Of a stretch of DNA of 64,000 bases, positions 37,114-47,685 are shown one piece after another. Made by a program: the position numbers and the translations under genes. A model generated the notes under the pieces. That model ran no database searches, was not told where the DNA came from, and saw only the letters and a program-made list of their open reading frames with translations. Source of the DNA: Baylisascaris procyonis (lineage: Eukaryota > Nematoda > Chromadorea > Rhabditida > Ascarididae); contig JAZARR010000174.1 in assembly GCA_037389465.1 (NCBI GenBank), forward strand, positions 1,364,001-1,428,000, in the 5' to 3' direction. The stretch's first letter is position 1. Every line of letters begins with the position of its first letter.

Positions 37114-37129
37114 GTAGTAAGGATTTAGA
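34751..37129. other. Intergenic, nothing recognised
   Basis: AT-rich sequence without a supported exon or repeat, apart from the (AT)n tract at its right end. Open frames at 36698-37128 include the microsatellite and have no family signal. Confidence 0.5.
37058..37107 (+). repeat. (AT)n microsatellite
   Basis: About 25 uninterrupted AT units. Confidence 0.95.
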
Positions 37130-37132
37130 GGT

Positions 37133-37386
37133 TTAGAGACCGTTATCGATGAGTTGTTGAAAACGGGCATCGATACGCTGAAAATGACCTCTTCGCTTTG
37201 CGACAACAATTTCATTTATATGATCACATTGGTTATTCCGTTGAACTTCACTGTTACTATCCCTCATCCGTAAGGCTAATTGCTGACTGATGGAAACCCA
37301 GCTACACGCAAAACGTTGTACGAAACTTCTATCGAAGCACTCGTTCAAATCGATTTTCAAAGGAACTCTCTTTCTGTCAAAAATCG
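37133..37386 (-). CDS. Possible terminal exon, hypothetical
   Basis: After an acceptor-like TTTTTGACAG, an open frame reads VPLKIDLNECFDRSFVQRFA, later NEIVVAKRRGHFQRIDARFQ, ending QLIDNGL and TAA at 37133. Composition is protein-like. It lies just outside the left arm of the foldback element. No homologue is recognised and no upstream exon was found. Confidence 0.25.
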
Positions 37387-37520
37387 TCTCTCAACAGGAC
37401 GCTATCTTCATTATAAACATTGACGATCACGTTATGCGTCGAACAGCGAATGAATTATTTCGGCTTTTACATCATTATCAGTATTGTAAAAACTGTTATA
37501 CGAAATACAGCAGTTTTTAG

Positions 37521-38319
37521 TGCGCTCATCCAGTCCAAGCATTCTGTCATTTTTGTGAAGAAAAAAATATAATAACACGAGAAATGCAACGATTTTACAA
37601 TAATATTTCGTAATAATGAACCGCGAGGAGATGACTGTTAGCGGAAGGAGATGAGAATGGGACACTTCTGGGGATGATCTCACAGGGAGATGCTGATGGG
37701 GGAAGCTGGAGTGAAGAAAACCGTACTAAGCCACAAAGCCAGCATTGCTGACATGCAGTAAATAAGCCAGTGTTCCGTTCAGGAAGCACTCGCCGCACAG
37801 CGGTTGGGTTTGCAATGAGGAGTGAAGGACCCTGCTAGAAGGATCGAAGGGGGTGTACGAAGGGTCTTGTCGAGTTCTGATATGATCAAAGGTGACTCTG
37901 ACGAAAAGCTTGAGGATAAGGTCAGAGAAGCGTTATCAACTTCGAAATCTTTAAGCCTTTTAGCTCAATTCACTGATTGAACGAGGATCTCTATTCCCGA
38001 TGCGTTCCTCAATATCTCAAGCCTTCCTTTATTTCATCAAGTTTTGGTCCACCGTGTTCCGAATCTGCATCATATTTGTATTAATCATAGTCATAACCAT
38101 TATATAAGTAGTAAATGATAAGATATTAGAATGTTTACTTTTCTCAACACTTCCGTTAATACATCCATTATGCCGATTTCAGTTAATCAAGATTGAGACT
38201 TTTTCATGAGGCAAATAAATAAACAGGAAATAAATTCGGTGACATCAGCGTGCATCAGACGAAGGTATTCACCACAACTACTATCGTCTGCAGTAATCGC
38301 AGAATCTATTAGAGTGCAA
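37521..38319 (+). repeat. Left arm of foldback element
   Basis: Begins TGCGCTCATCCAGTCC and ends ATTAGAGTGCAA; exact mirror of the right arm apart from scattered substitutions and small indels. Confidence 0.92.
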
Positions 38320-39467
38320 AAGATGCAACTTATAAGCAACGAGCAATCGAACTCTAAACCATCATAACCGATCTTTCATTTTCACATATAGGTTCAACTG
38401 TGACTGCAAAAAGGTTTTTATCAATTGAGGATGTAAATACCTTCCGTTCTTACTTTCATTCAGTTTTATTCGATGCTACTTTCTAAACTGTACTATCGAA
38501 GAATGCTGTCACTTAATACCCTTTACCTTTTTTTCATTTTCTCTTACAATCGGGCTCGATTCTATTTTCTTTGTTATTCATCGGATAAAGTAGATGAACT
38601 TTCCGATCTACGACACAGATGCTATATTGCTAAATAATTAGTACTCAATTTAAGATCGTTCATGGGACCAAAATGTACTAAGTCATTCAAGTGATATCAG
38701 GTTTTGAAGGAATTTTTTAACTTAATTAGCATCCTCCTAGAAGCAAATACAATCCATACACTTTCCATCTGTTGCTTCATTATAAAATCTTAAAATCTTT
38801 TCTTTCACTCGTCAAAATGTGATGTCGCGAAATAGCACCATTAGGGAGAAGGCAGGCAGTGAAAGAAAAATAACAGTGGAAAAAAGTCAACATTGACGAA
38901 GTGCAGAATGGGTTCTAAAGCTTTGGAAAAGAAACCAGACAAAGAGTCCCAGAAGACAACATCGTTCGTATCGTCGATGTACACCTATGACAAAATTGAA
39001 AAGCAGCTAATGGTTGTCATCTTCGCTTCAATTTCTACAACATGTGCTACCTACAAGTTGCAATTGGGCAGATTTTATTGCTTCTTTCAAAATCTCCATG
39101 CGAACTTTTGCCCCTCTTTGCCCACTTTGAGAGTACCACATTATCTGCGCTCTTTAAAAATTCTTCGGTAGCTTTCAAGTTATTATAGAGAGGAATTTTC
39201 ACGAAAAGTAATTACAAATAGGTTGTAATATTTGAAAGTTGTAATATTTCGAACTCATCCTTCCGAAAGTACTCTCCAAAATTTGCATATTCTATGATTG
39301 CAATATTCTAAGTTTCCATAGACAAGCGCATGGGCATTGGTTCCCTGTGCTTTGTTAACAAAATAGTAGCAGCTAATGCTTATTTCAGTGGTTCTTATTA
39401 GGTGAAAGATGCTCAGAATTGAAAAGGCGGTCTATAACACGAAAGGTTTAAACCTGTTGATCACTTA

Positions 39468-40265
39468 TTGCACTCTAATAGATTCTGCGATTACTGCAGA
39501 CGATAGTAGTTGTGGTGAATACCCTCGTCTGATGCACGCTGATGTCACCGAATTTATTTCCTGTTTATTTATTTGCCTCATGAAAAAGTCTCAATCTTGA
39601 TTAACTGAAATCGGCATAATGGATGTATTAACGGAAGTGTTGAGAAAAGTAAACATTCTCATATCTTATCATTTACTACTTATATAATGGTTATAACTAT
39701 GATTAATAAAAATATGATGCAGATTCGGAACACGGTGGACCAAGACTTGATGAAATAAAGGAAGGCTTGAGATATTGAGGAACGCATCGGGAATAGAGAT
39801 CCTCGTTCAATCAGTGAATTGAGCTAAAAGGCTTAAAGATTTCGAAGTTGATAACGCTTCTCTGACCTTATCCTCAAGCTTTTCGTCAGAGTCACCTTTG
39901 ATCATATCAGAACTCGACAAGACCTTCGTACACCCCCTTCGATCCTTCTAGCAGGGTCCTTCACTCCTCATTGCAAACCCAACCGCTGTGCGGCGAGTGC
40001 TTCCTGAACGGAACACTGGCTTATTTACTGCATGTCAGCAATGCTGGCTTTGTGGCTTAGTACGGTTTTCTTCACTCCAGCTTCCCCCATCAGCATCTCC
40101 CTGTGAGATCATCCCCAGAAGTGTCCCATTCTCATCTCCTTCCGCTAACAGTCATCTCCTCGCGGTTCATTATTACGAAATATTATTGTAAAATCGTTGC
40201 ATTTCTCGTGTTATTATATTTTTATCTTCACAAAAATGACAGAATGCTTGGACTGGATGAGCGCA
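39468..40265 (-). repeat. Right arm of foldback element
   Basis: Begins TTGCACTCTAATAG and ends GACTGGATGAGCGCA. A 67-codon open frame is identical in both arms (37595-37798 minus and 39988-40191 plus), which reflects arm identity and not a conserved protein. Confidence 0.92.
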
Positions 40266-42502
40266 TTAAACTGCGGCAGTTTGTAAATGAACATCGAAAG
40301 GTAATGCTGCAAAAATGCGGCTTTATTCATTTTTTCGTGCCTCACGTAACAACTGTGTAGTATAGAACCATCGTTCGTCTCTATTACCTCAGTATATGGC
40401 CTCACCTCGCACTATTTGCTCAAAACACATCCTTCTAGCTATGCCAATGGCACATCGATGGCTGCTTTTAGTCGAGGTGAAGTAGAAGGGTTCTTTTGCT
40501 ATGAAACAATGGTGATCAGTGCGATAAACTGTTAAGATCAAAAAGAAATTTTTCATGCGATCACTGCCATTAATAATGAAGCAAAAACTTTCCTTAAATT
40601 GCATGGTGGCCCAAAACAATGCATTATAGTTCCTTGAATATAAGAGGCTCATTTTCAAGACTTAGAAACATTAATGAAAATGACGTCTTGGACGGACAAC
40701 CCTCTCTCTAAGCTTGAAGGGTGGAAGACCTCTTGGAAAGTGGCCCTTCGTGACAGCTAAGGAAATGACGTCGTTGTTCCCTATCTCGGGAAATAAGCCA
40801 TCTTCTAATCGCCGTTAATTTAGGCTTGGAAGGAAAGAGATTGTATAGAAGCACTTTATGGGAGTTTTCTTTGGCTGCGACATCAGTTCGTGATTAAGGA
40901 AGGAAAGGAATGGTCGTAGACATGGAAGTGCATAAGCCGCTTTATTAGAAACGTTTATCGATGAGGCAGCACCGCTATCCCGAAAGGCTAAATGTGAGCC
41001 GAGAAGAGGCAATATAAAGCGACCGTTGTGGTGCACACACCACCACAGCAACGCCGTGTTAAATACACACTTACGGCTGCAGCATTATACACCACCCATA
41101 CGCACACACACACCACTCGGATCGGCAGTCGCCAACTGAGGGCCGAATGGTGGTTCAGATTGGGGACGCGCGAATTGTTGTATTGATTGTAGATGAGAGG
41201 GTGAGTGACTCGCGGTCTCACACTCACCACTTTCGACGGCCTTTTCGTTGTCTTCGTTGATCGGTGGCGGCGGCGGCCGTAGTGGGAGCTCTTCTTGGAA
41301 TATGAAGTGATGCTTCAGGTATGCGACGCTGCCTTTGCTTATGAAGTTACAGCAGTTTAGTGCATTACTGTCCCAATCCTCATTTATGCTTCCATTGTTT
41401 GGATGGCTATCACCGTGCTTCTAGCTTGTCTTCATTTTATGATATTCATTAACATAGCGATCCGAACTTATTGTCGCTGACGCATAACAATTTTCTTCGC
41501 GAATATCAACCGTGGTGGAACACTCGTTATGTAGGAGTTACATGAAGGTAACACACCGTTGCGGTGATTATCTCTGTTGTTCGTTGCAGCTGACTCTACC
41601 ATAAGTATTAGTGCATGTCACCGACCTTTGTTGTACAATGCAAAAGTTGTTGTTGCACTGAAAGATTCCTTGCAAATCGATAGCGCCATTGGCATTTCGA
41701 AGTGATCGAGTGACTTTTCAAACAGTACGCTTGCCTCTATTATTGCAGCAGTTAACAGACTTAATTTCTGGTAAATCACAAAGGTATTTCCGATGTTTGC
41801 TGTTTATTTATTATATCATTGTATACCTGGTGACACTCTCAGGCAGTCATTAAATTCCGGATTTGGTTGAAGTTTTATTCTGATAGAGTCAATTTTTATG
41901 CACTATGTTTCTGGTTTCTTGGATGACTGCGAGGCTCAGTAATTGGGAAGAACAAATTGCTCTTCACCAATAGCCTCCTATAGGAGCGTTGCGGCTATCC
42001 CTTTCAGTAGAACAAGTAAAAGAAAACAGTTATTCGAAATAATCTCAACCATGACACCGATTACCCTCGTAGAGTGCTTTCTGAACGAAAAAAAACCAAA
42101 TTTTTATGATAAGTAAATGTCGATCCCAAACTTGAATCCTAAAATAAACCACATTTTCGGTAGTAAGCGGAAACATTTCACAAATCAGTCATGTCAATGG
42201 GATCACAATAATTTATTGAAGATTACACTCAGAAATTACTAAACCTCACATTTTATTTTATTCGTTTATCACTGGGTGACAGTTAACATAACAAGATAGA
42301 ATGCAATATCATTGCTGAAGAGTTCGATGAGGCTGATTTGACTAGTCGCATGAAATGAGCAATGCTCATTGTTCCACCGAGTGGTCGGTGACCTCTAGCG
42401 GTCTGAAATTGCTAAATGGCGAATACTTAAAATTTTTGAACCTCAATCAGGAATCTTGAATTTTTCATCTTTGGAGAGCGCATCGAACTCTTCATCAAAA
42501 TC

Positions 42503-42618
42503 ATGAAACGTAGCAGAAATTCTGCAACGAAGTTGCGAGCTCGCAGGAGGCGGCACAACTATCCCTATGACGTCATAGCCACTCCGCTTATCACAAATTT
42601 GAACAGGTTTCAATTCGC
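42503..42618 (+). CDS. Possible first coding exon, hypothetical
   Basis: ATG at 42503 opens MKRSRNSATKLRARRRRHNY and then PLITNLNRFQFASRW up to a good donor T|GTAAGT (edge 42618, phase 1). The Arg/Lys-rich start could be a nuclear or nucleolar signal. No following exon was identified and no family is recognised. Confidence 0.28.
42565..42578. promoter_or_regulatory. Perfect 14-bp palindrome containing a CRE (TGACGTCA)
   Basis: CTATGACGTCATAG is its own reverse complement and contains the full CREB/bZIP consensus TGACGTCA. It overlaps the possible exon at 42503-42618. Whether it is a regulatory site or a chance match in coding sequence cannot be told from sequence alone. Confidence 0.4.
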
Positions 42619-44470
42619 TTCCCGCTGGTGTAAGTTTGCGCGTAGGAGTTGGATGAATTCAGACTGTCTGCCTGAAGTTCAAAAATTTAAAACGTTTGGT
42701 CAGTAGAGGTCAATGATCGCTGTTTGTGCAATGAGGGTTGCACCTGAATTGTTCATTCTTGCTACATTAGACTGTGCTAAGGTCTTCGTGAATGTGTTTG
42801 TTGTCTAACGATGAATGATATTGCAGTTGTTAACTATTAAATTTCTTAGATTGTTATATGTTCAGCAACAACGTCGAATTTCTTTGTATTCATGAGCGCT
42901 GATTGGTGATGAAAAGACAGTAAATAGGTCAAGGAGAGATAACTATGTTAGGAAGATGCAATTTTGAAGAGTTCGGGAAATAGATCGTTGAATTTCGATG
43001 GGAACCTCGTTAGGATCATGTATCATTTCAGCGATAACTGAAAGCAGTGATGTTTTCTTCGCATTGTTCTATCTCTTATACTTACGGAAATCGGAATTCC
43101 TTGTTGTTATGTCACGTCGACGTAACAAATAGTACCGTAAAATCTTGTTGCTCTAAAATCTTTTGGATAACTTTGCGATATTCTTTTGCTTATTTCTTTA
43201 TTAATCTATTTATTATTTATTCCGAAAAAGTGGAAAAATTCCATCTTTCCCCCTCCATTAATTGCACTCTTGTGACATTCGTTTCGCGCTTTATTTTAAT
43301 GATTTCCATCATGAATTTCCTCGAAAGATCTCTACGCTGACTATTTGGTCATACGTATTCTTTGTCTTTTCTTGTTGCATCTTTATATTCATTTGATGCT
43401 TTCCACATATGCCTCTTCTGTGCATGAGACATTGCGCAGATAATAAACAATTAGAAAAAACTAACTAAACAAACGAATATATAAGTAAAATAAGCAAATA
43501 ATAGAATCTAGAAGCAAGAAAACAATTTGACGATGTAGTGAAATGCGATGACCCTAGCCAAAACGCATAAATTTATTCGTGAAGTGGATTCATCATCCCA
43601 TCCTCCCCCTTTCCTTTGTCACCTGTCCTGTACTACTTATTAGTTATGCAATGTGTCTCCCTCATCTGTACCATTCATTCCGCCTATAACGTGCTTGTAC
43701 CGCCTCTATACCGTGCAAGTATCGAATTTTGTACTTTGAAAAGAGTCAACAATGAAAAAGAAATGAAAAGCTTTGAATAATTGCATTGCACAAAATGGAA
43801 AGCGCTCATAAATGACCGCTTTTAATGAAGGTTCGAAGTAAACATCGAAATATTTGCTTCAAATTTCCGCATATTGAACTGTCAGCGAGATGGATTGCCA
43901 CTGAACATATAGACCGACAGACAGACAGACACATGCATGCACGATGGCGGTAATAAATTAGTAGACGGTCTAAAGCAACATGCTCTTTGCTTATTTTTTA
44001 TATACATTTGCGTTCATGTGTGCATCGTTTGGCATCGTTGATTACGTCGACCTACATAATGGATCATTTTATAGTTTCAGCTGTTAGCACTGCAAAACAA
44101 GAAGATTGCTTATATTGAGCAGTGATTCACGACCACATATTGCAGTTTACACATTAAGAGAGATCACCATTGAAAGGAAAGTTTTATCAACCCGACACAA
44201 TCCGACACTCACAACAAATCAGGTATTCTTTGGTGAATATGATGCTTTATTCTATTTACTCTCGCTTTGTCATGCGAACGGGCTTTGTAATGTGAACTTT
44301 GTACAATTAAGCTGCTCAAATACACATTTCATTTGAGTGTCCGCTAACACTCTCGCTATTTGTGATTCTCATGTACTAACTAACTGGTTAATAATAATCA
44401 TTGTTTCGTGCGCTCTTGCAACATTGCAAGTATATTATGTCGCCGTCATGCTTTCCATACATATGTATGT

Positions 44471-44545
44471 GTCTGTCTGCCTGCCTGCCTGCCTGCCTGC
44501 CTGTCTCCCTGTCTGTCTGTCCGTCTTCTGGCTGGCTGGCTGGCT
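44471..44545 (+). repeat. (CTGC/CTGT)n and (CTGG)n tetranucleotide repeat
   Basis: A run of CTGC, CTGT and CTGG tetramers about 75 bases long. Confidence 0.9.
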
Positions 44546-44928
44546 ACTTGAATAGGAGACTATTAATTCAAATATTGTAGGATTCGATGATTATAATATA
44601 AATCATTGGATGAAATCCCATGCATAATTCACTCTGATACATCGTCTTTGAGACAAATTGTAGACGTTCAAAGATGGACAATGTTCACATGCATTTTGAA
44701 TTGATTAGTCTTTCATCTCGTTACGAAATCAAAAATTTTTGAAGTTTTTGGCGCGGCGGAGTTAATCAAAATATCAAGGCATAAATAATTATTTCCCATC
44801 TATATATTATTTGTTGATAACTTTAAGAAATAGAGCTGCTTGCTCGCATAAGTTAAATGCAAAAGAGCGCATGTCGCTCCAGTTCCCAACTTCAAATACC
44901 GCCATATCGGTTGAGGAGAATGTATGGA

Positions 44929-45215
44929 TATTTATTTATTTATTTATTTATTTCAATCAACATAACATTCATTACGAATGAAGGTCTCTTCATATCGCTT
45001 CCACTTGTCCCGAATCAATGCTTCTCTGATCCAGTTGGTTCCTGCTGTCTTTTTTGAAGAATCGCTCCACCTCATTGCAGGTCGGCCTCTATTTCTTTTG
45101 CCAATCCGTGGTGTCCATTCTGTTATTCGCTTCACCCAGTCGTCATTTTCCAGTGCGGATATCTTCGCCGCCCATCAAAATTTCCTCATTCCAGCCTCGG
45201 TAGCGTGAAGGTTAA
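44929..45215 (-). mobile_element. 5'-truncated RTE-like LINE, 3' end only
   Basis: On the minus strand the open frame 45135-44953 reads RITEWTPRIGKRNRGRPAMR, then AGTNWIREALIRDKWKRYEE. This is the characteristic C-terminus of RTE-like retrotransposon polyproteins (TEWxPRxGKRxxGRPxxRW...DRxxWK). Upstream codons continue it as ENDDWVK. The stop is followed at once by a (TTTA)n tract on the plus strand (44929-44953), the short-repeat tail such elements leave. It is a dead 5'-truncated copy of about 290 bases. Confidence 0.8.
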
Positions 45216-47289
45216 TAATAACGGCAGAAGAAGAGGGTAGGGGCCTAGTGTAAGAGGTTTTTTATATTAGCTTCAATCAATTTCGGCCTTATTTTTTACG
45301 GGAGAATTGATGAACTGTTTGTCAATCCTTTATGAATGATTCTTTCTGTGTGTACACAACTTTTCTTAAATTCTTTTCAAATTCAACGTATTTCTTATTA
45401 TATTATTTTTAAAAGTTTTCATTTGACGATAGGTGATTTGATGAATTCGAACCAGCGATATTTGTTTGCCAAGCAAATATTCTAATGTATTGCTGTTGAT
45501 GTTTGTTTTTATCTATGGATAGTTGGGGGAATGCTTTTTATAATAAGCAATAAAGCAGCCGTTTTTAATTGAGTTTCCTTTAATGCATTGTTCAATTCTT
45601 GTAGTGAAGCCAAAACAATTCGGTGGTTTGCTGTTATGTTAGATTCTTCTCGAGCTATAAATTCATTAATTAGCTGCTTACATCAACTTCCTTAAATAAG
45701 TTTAAGTGTTTCATTTGAAATATTAGTGCTTAATATATTTTAAGACATAAGTTAAAGGTTATAAAACAATATGAAACAATTCAGCGAATGCCAAGAATAT
45801 TCGTTCTATTAGTGCTTCGCTTAAAAAATAGTCAATTCTATCGGTTATATTGAGTGTGCGTTTGTTATCGTTTATTGAAGTTATCTTGTTGAAGCTAGTT
45901 AATGCTCAGATTGGGGAAAGTTGAAGGAAGATGACTTTTTTAAAAGTTTAGGATCACCAAGGTCTGGTCTATTGTTGAAATGTGAGTGAGTTATTGACTT
46001 TTTTCGGAAAAAGTATCTCTGAATTTTTCTGAAATATATTCCGCGAATTTTATCTTAAAAAATTTCCCATATTCTCATGAGGGAACCCGACGCGAGTCCA
46101 AATGCGGACTTTTTAGATTGTGGTACTTTTGAAAAGTGAGCCATTATATTTTCTTCTCATCCACCGTGTTCTAAACATACGTTCTTTAGACATAACTGTG
46201 TCACAGTGGTTTCTTCTCTTCATATATTTTTGCATGTGCAATGACAGCTATCTGCTAGACCCTTTCAATAGTTTCGGTTGCAGTTCAGGTGACATTAAAT
46301 AAAAGAAGATTGATTTCCCATTTCGAAGTTTTTGCAATAAGACATCAATGAGTTGAAAAGTTGAGCATTAAGGATGAGCATGAAGCAATTCGTCTCTCTC
46401 GCATAATTATCGTCGATGCGGTATTCCCACGATTAACGTCGTTCCTTCGACCGCATTGTCAGCTATCTTGTTGCTATGGAATCATCCGCTGTCCCTTCAT
46501 TTATATTAGCCTCTATCACAACAAAGTTCTCGATGAGCATAGCATGTTTGTGACAATAGCAATATCTAAACCATTGTAATGTGAATAAGCATTGAAAAGT
46601 TTTGTTTTATTAAGAAGAGTATTCATAACGGTTGTATTGTAGAGCAGTAAAATTATAATGGTATATGAGGATGGTGGTTGACCGGTTTTATATGAGTCAC
46701 AGTTTTTCGATGGTCGATCCCTAGTAGAACTCGCATCCGGTCTTTTTTCTGACTCTTGGTTATTTTTAGTACCTTGTTGCTTAGGTAATCGATATATATT
46801 TTCTGCTTGCAAATGCCCGAACATATGTACAGATATACAATGTTTCATTCATTCTAACTTATATTGCGATCATATTTCATCTCTGTTTGAATTCATCTCA
46901 ATTCTCGAAGACTGCTAAGCAGTAGCGTAATTATACCTAGAGATAAGGCAATTTTATTAAAGATGATGGAAAAGGGTACGTTTATGAGCATGGCAGGTAT
47001 GAATATAACTTCGCATGTCCATGTTTAGTGTTCATGAAGAGGAAGCAAGGTGGAGTTGGCGACGCGCTAACAGTGCATTTCACATAAGGCAACAGCACTC
47101 TTCGGGTGGGCATGAATAGCAGAGCACACTTTGGTTTTCGTTCTCTCTCACTCCTCAATGCTAGAGGAATAGTGCTTGGGACACGCGTCGCTTCCCTCAA
47201 CAATGCACTGCCCGCCGTGTGTGTGTGTGTGTATGTGTGCTCCGTTCCTTGATGGCGCTCCATTTGCTGCCTCCCGCTGCGTTATTATC

Positions 47290-47685
47290 CTACTCAACTC
47301 TTCGTAACATTCGTTGACTGCCATTGTCATTTGCTGCCGATCGCTTAGTAACTGCTTTGCTGTAAGTTAATACGCTATTACTGTTGAATTCTTCGATATC
47401 CTCTATATGACGTGCTTGGATACTTTCGTGGCTGAACACCTGCGCCACAAGCGGTCTTGTTTTGAAGACATTTGCGCCGTGAGTGCTTGTGTTAAAGGGA
47501 CTTTTTTTGCAGCAAGGATGCATCCAACTGCACATTTGTTTCGCAGCACAAACGAATGGCACTAGAAAGAGAGACATGTTGCGTATTTGTGATGGGTATT
47601 CTACACTCACGCCAATTGCAGACGTAATCCAGTAGCATAGCTTGGTGTCAGCTGAGTTATTCACTGTGGTTTTTCTTTTGCACAT
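47290..47685 (-). CDS. Hypothetical ORF, 131 codons
   Basis: Open from 47685 to TAG at 47290. An internal Met starts MSLFLVPFVCAAKQMCSW, a possible signal peptide, followed by hydrophilic sequence (SIQARHIEDIEEFNSNSV). No family recognised; it lies in a GC-richer patch where chance ORFs are longer. Confidence 0.2.
   Translation of the reverse strand: MCKRKTTVNNSADTKLCYWITSAIGVSVEYPSQIRNMSLFLVPFVCAAKQMCSWMHPCCKKSPFNTSTHGANVFKTRPLVAQVFSHESIQARHIEDIEEFNSNSVLTYSKAVTKRSAANDNGSQRMLRRVE

Larger units (their letters stand above)
37521..40265. mobile_element. Foldback-type transposon with ~800-bp inverted arms
   Basis: Two arms (37521-38319 and 39468-40265) are reverse complements over about 800 bases with only a few differences. 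They flank a 1.15-kb core. The only sizeable core ORF (38893-39171, beginning KALEKKPDKESQKTTS after its first residues) has no transposase motif, so this is probably a non-autonomous element. Near-identity of the arms indicates recent insertion or gene conversion. Candidate flanking direct repeat: GCAGTTTTTA at 37510-37519 and GCAGTTTGTA at 40276-40285 (9 of 10 bases), which would suit a MULE-like 9-10-bp duplication, but the termini are ambiguous. Confidence 0.8.
40286..44928. other. Intergenic region with a GC-richer island and a possible exon
   Basis: Mostly AT-rich. A GC-richer island spans about 40.9-41.35 kb and ends in a donor-like CAG|GTATGC near 41319, so it may be an untranslated first exon. 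A possible coding exon at 42503-42618 is listed separately. Tetranucleotide runs occur at 43915-43932 and 44471-44545. Confidence 0.45.

Noticed and set aside
36808..37128. 106-codon ORF with Ile-Tyr repeats
   Set aside because: Created by the (AT)n microsatellite.
37595..40191. Identical 67-residue ORFs in two places as a conserved gene pair
   Set aside because: They are the two inverted arms of one foldback element; identity is at DNA level throughout the arms.
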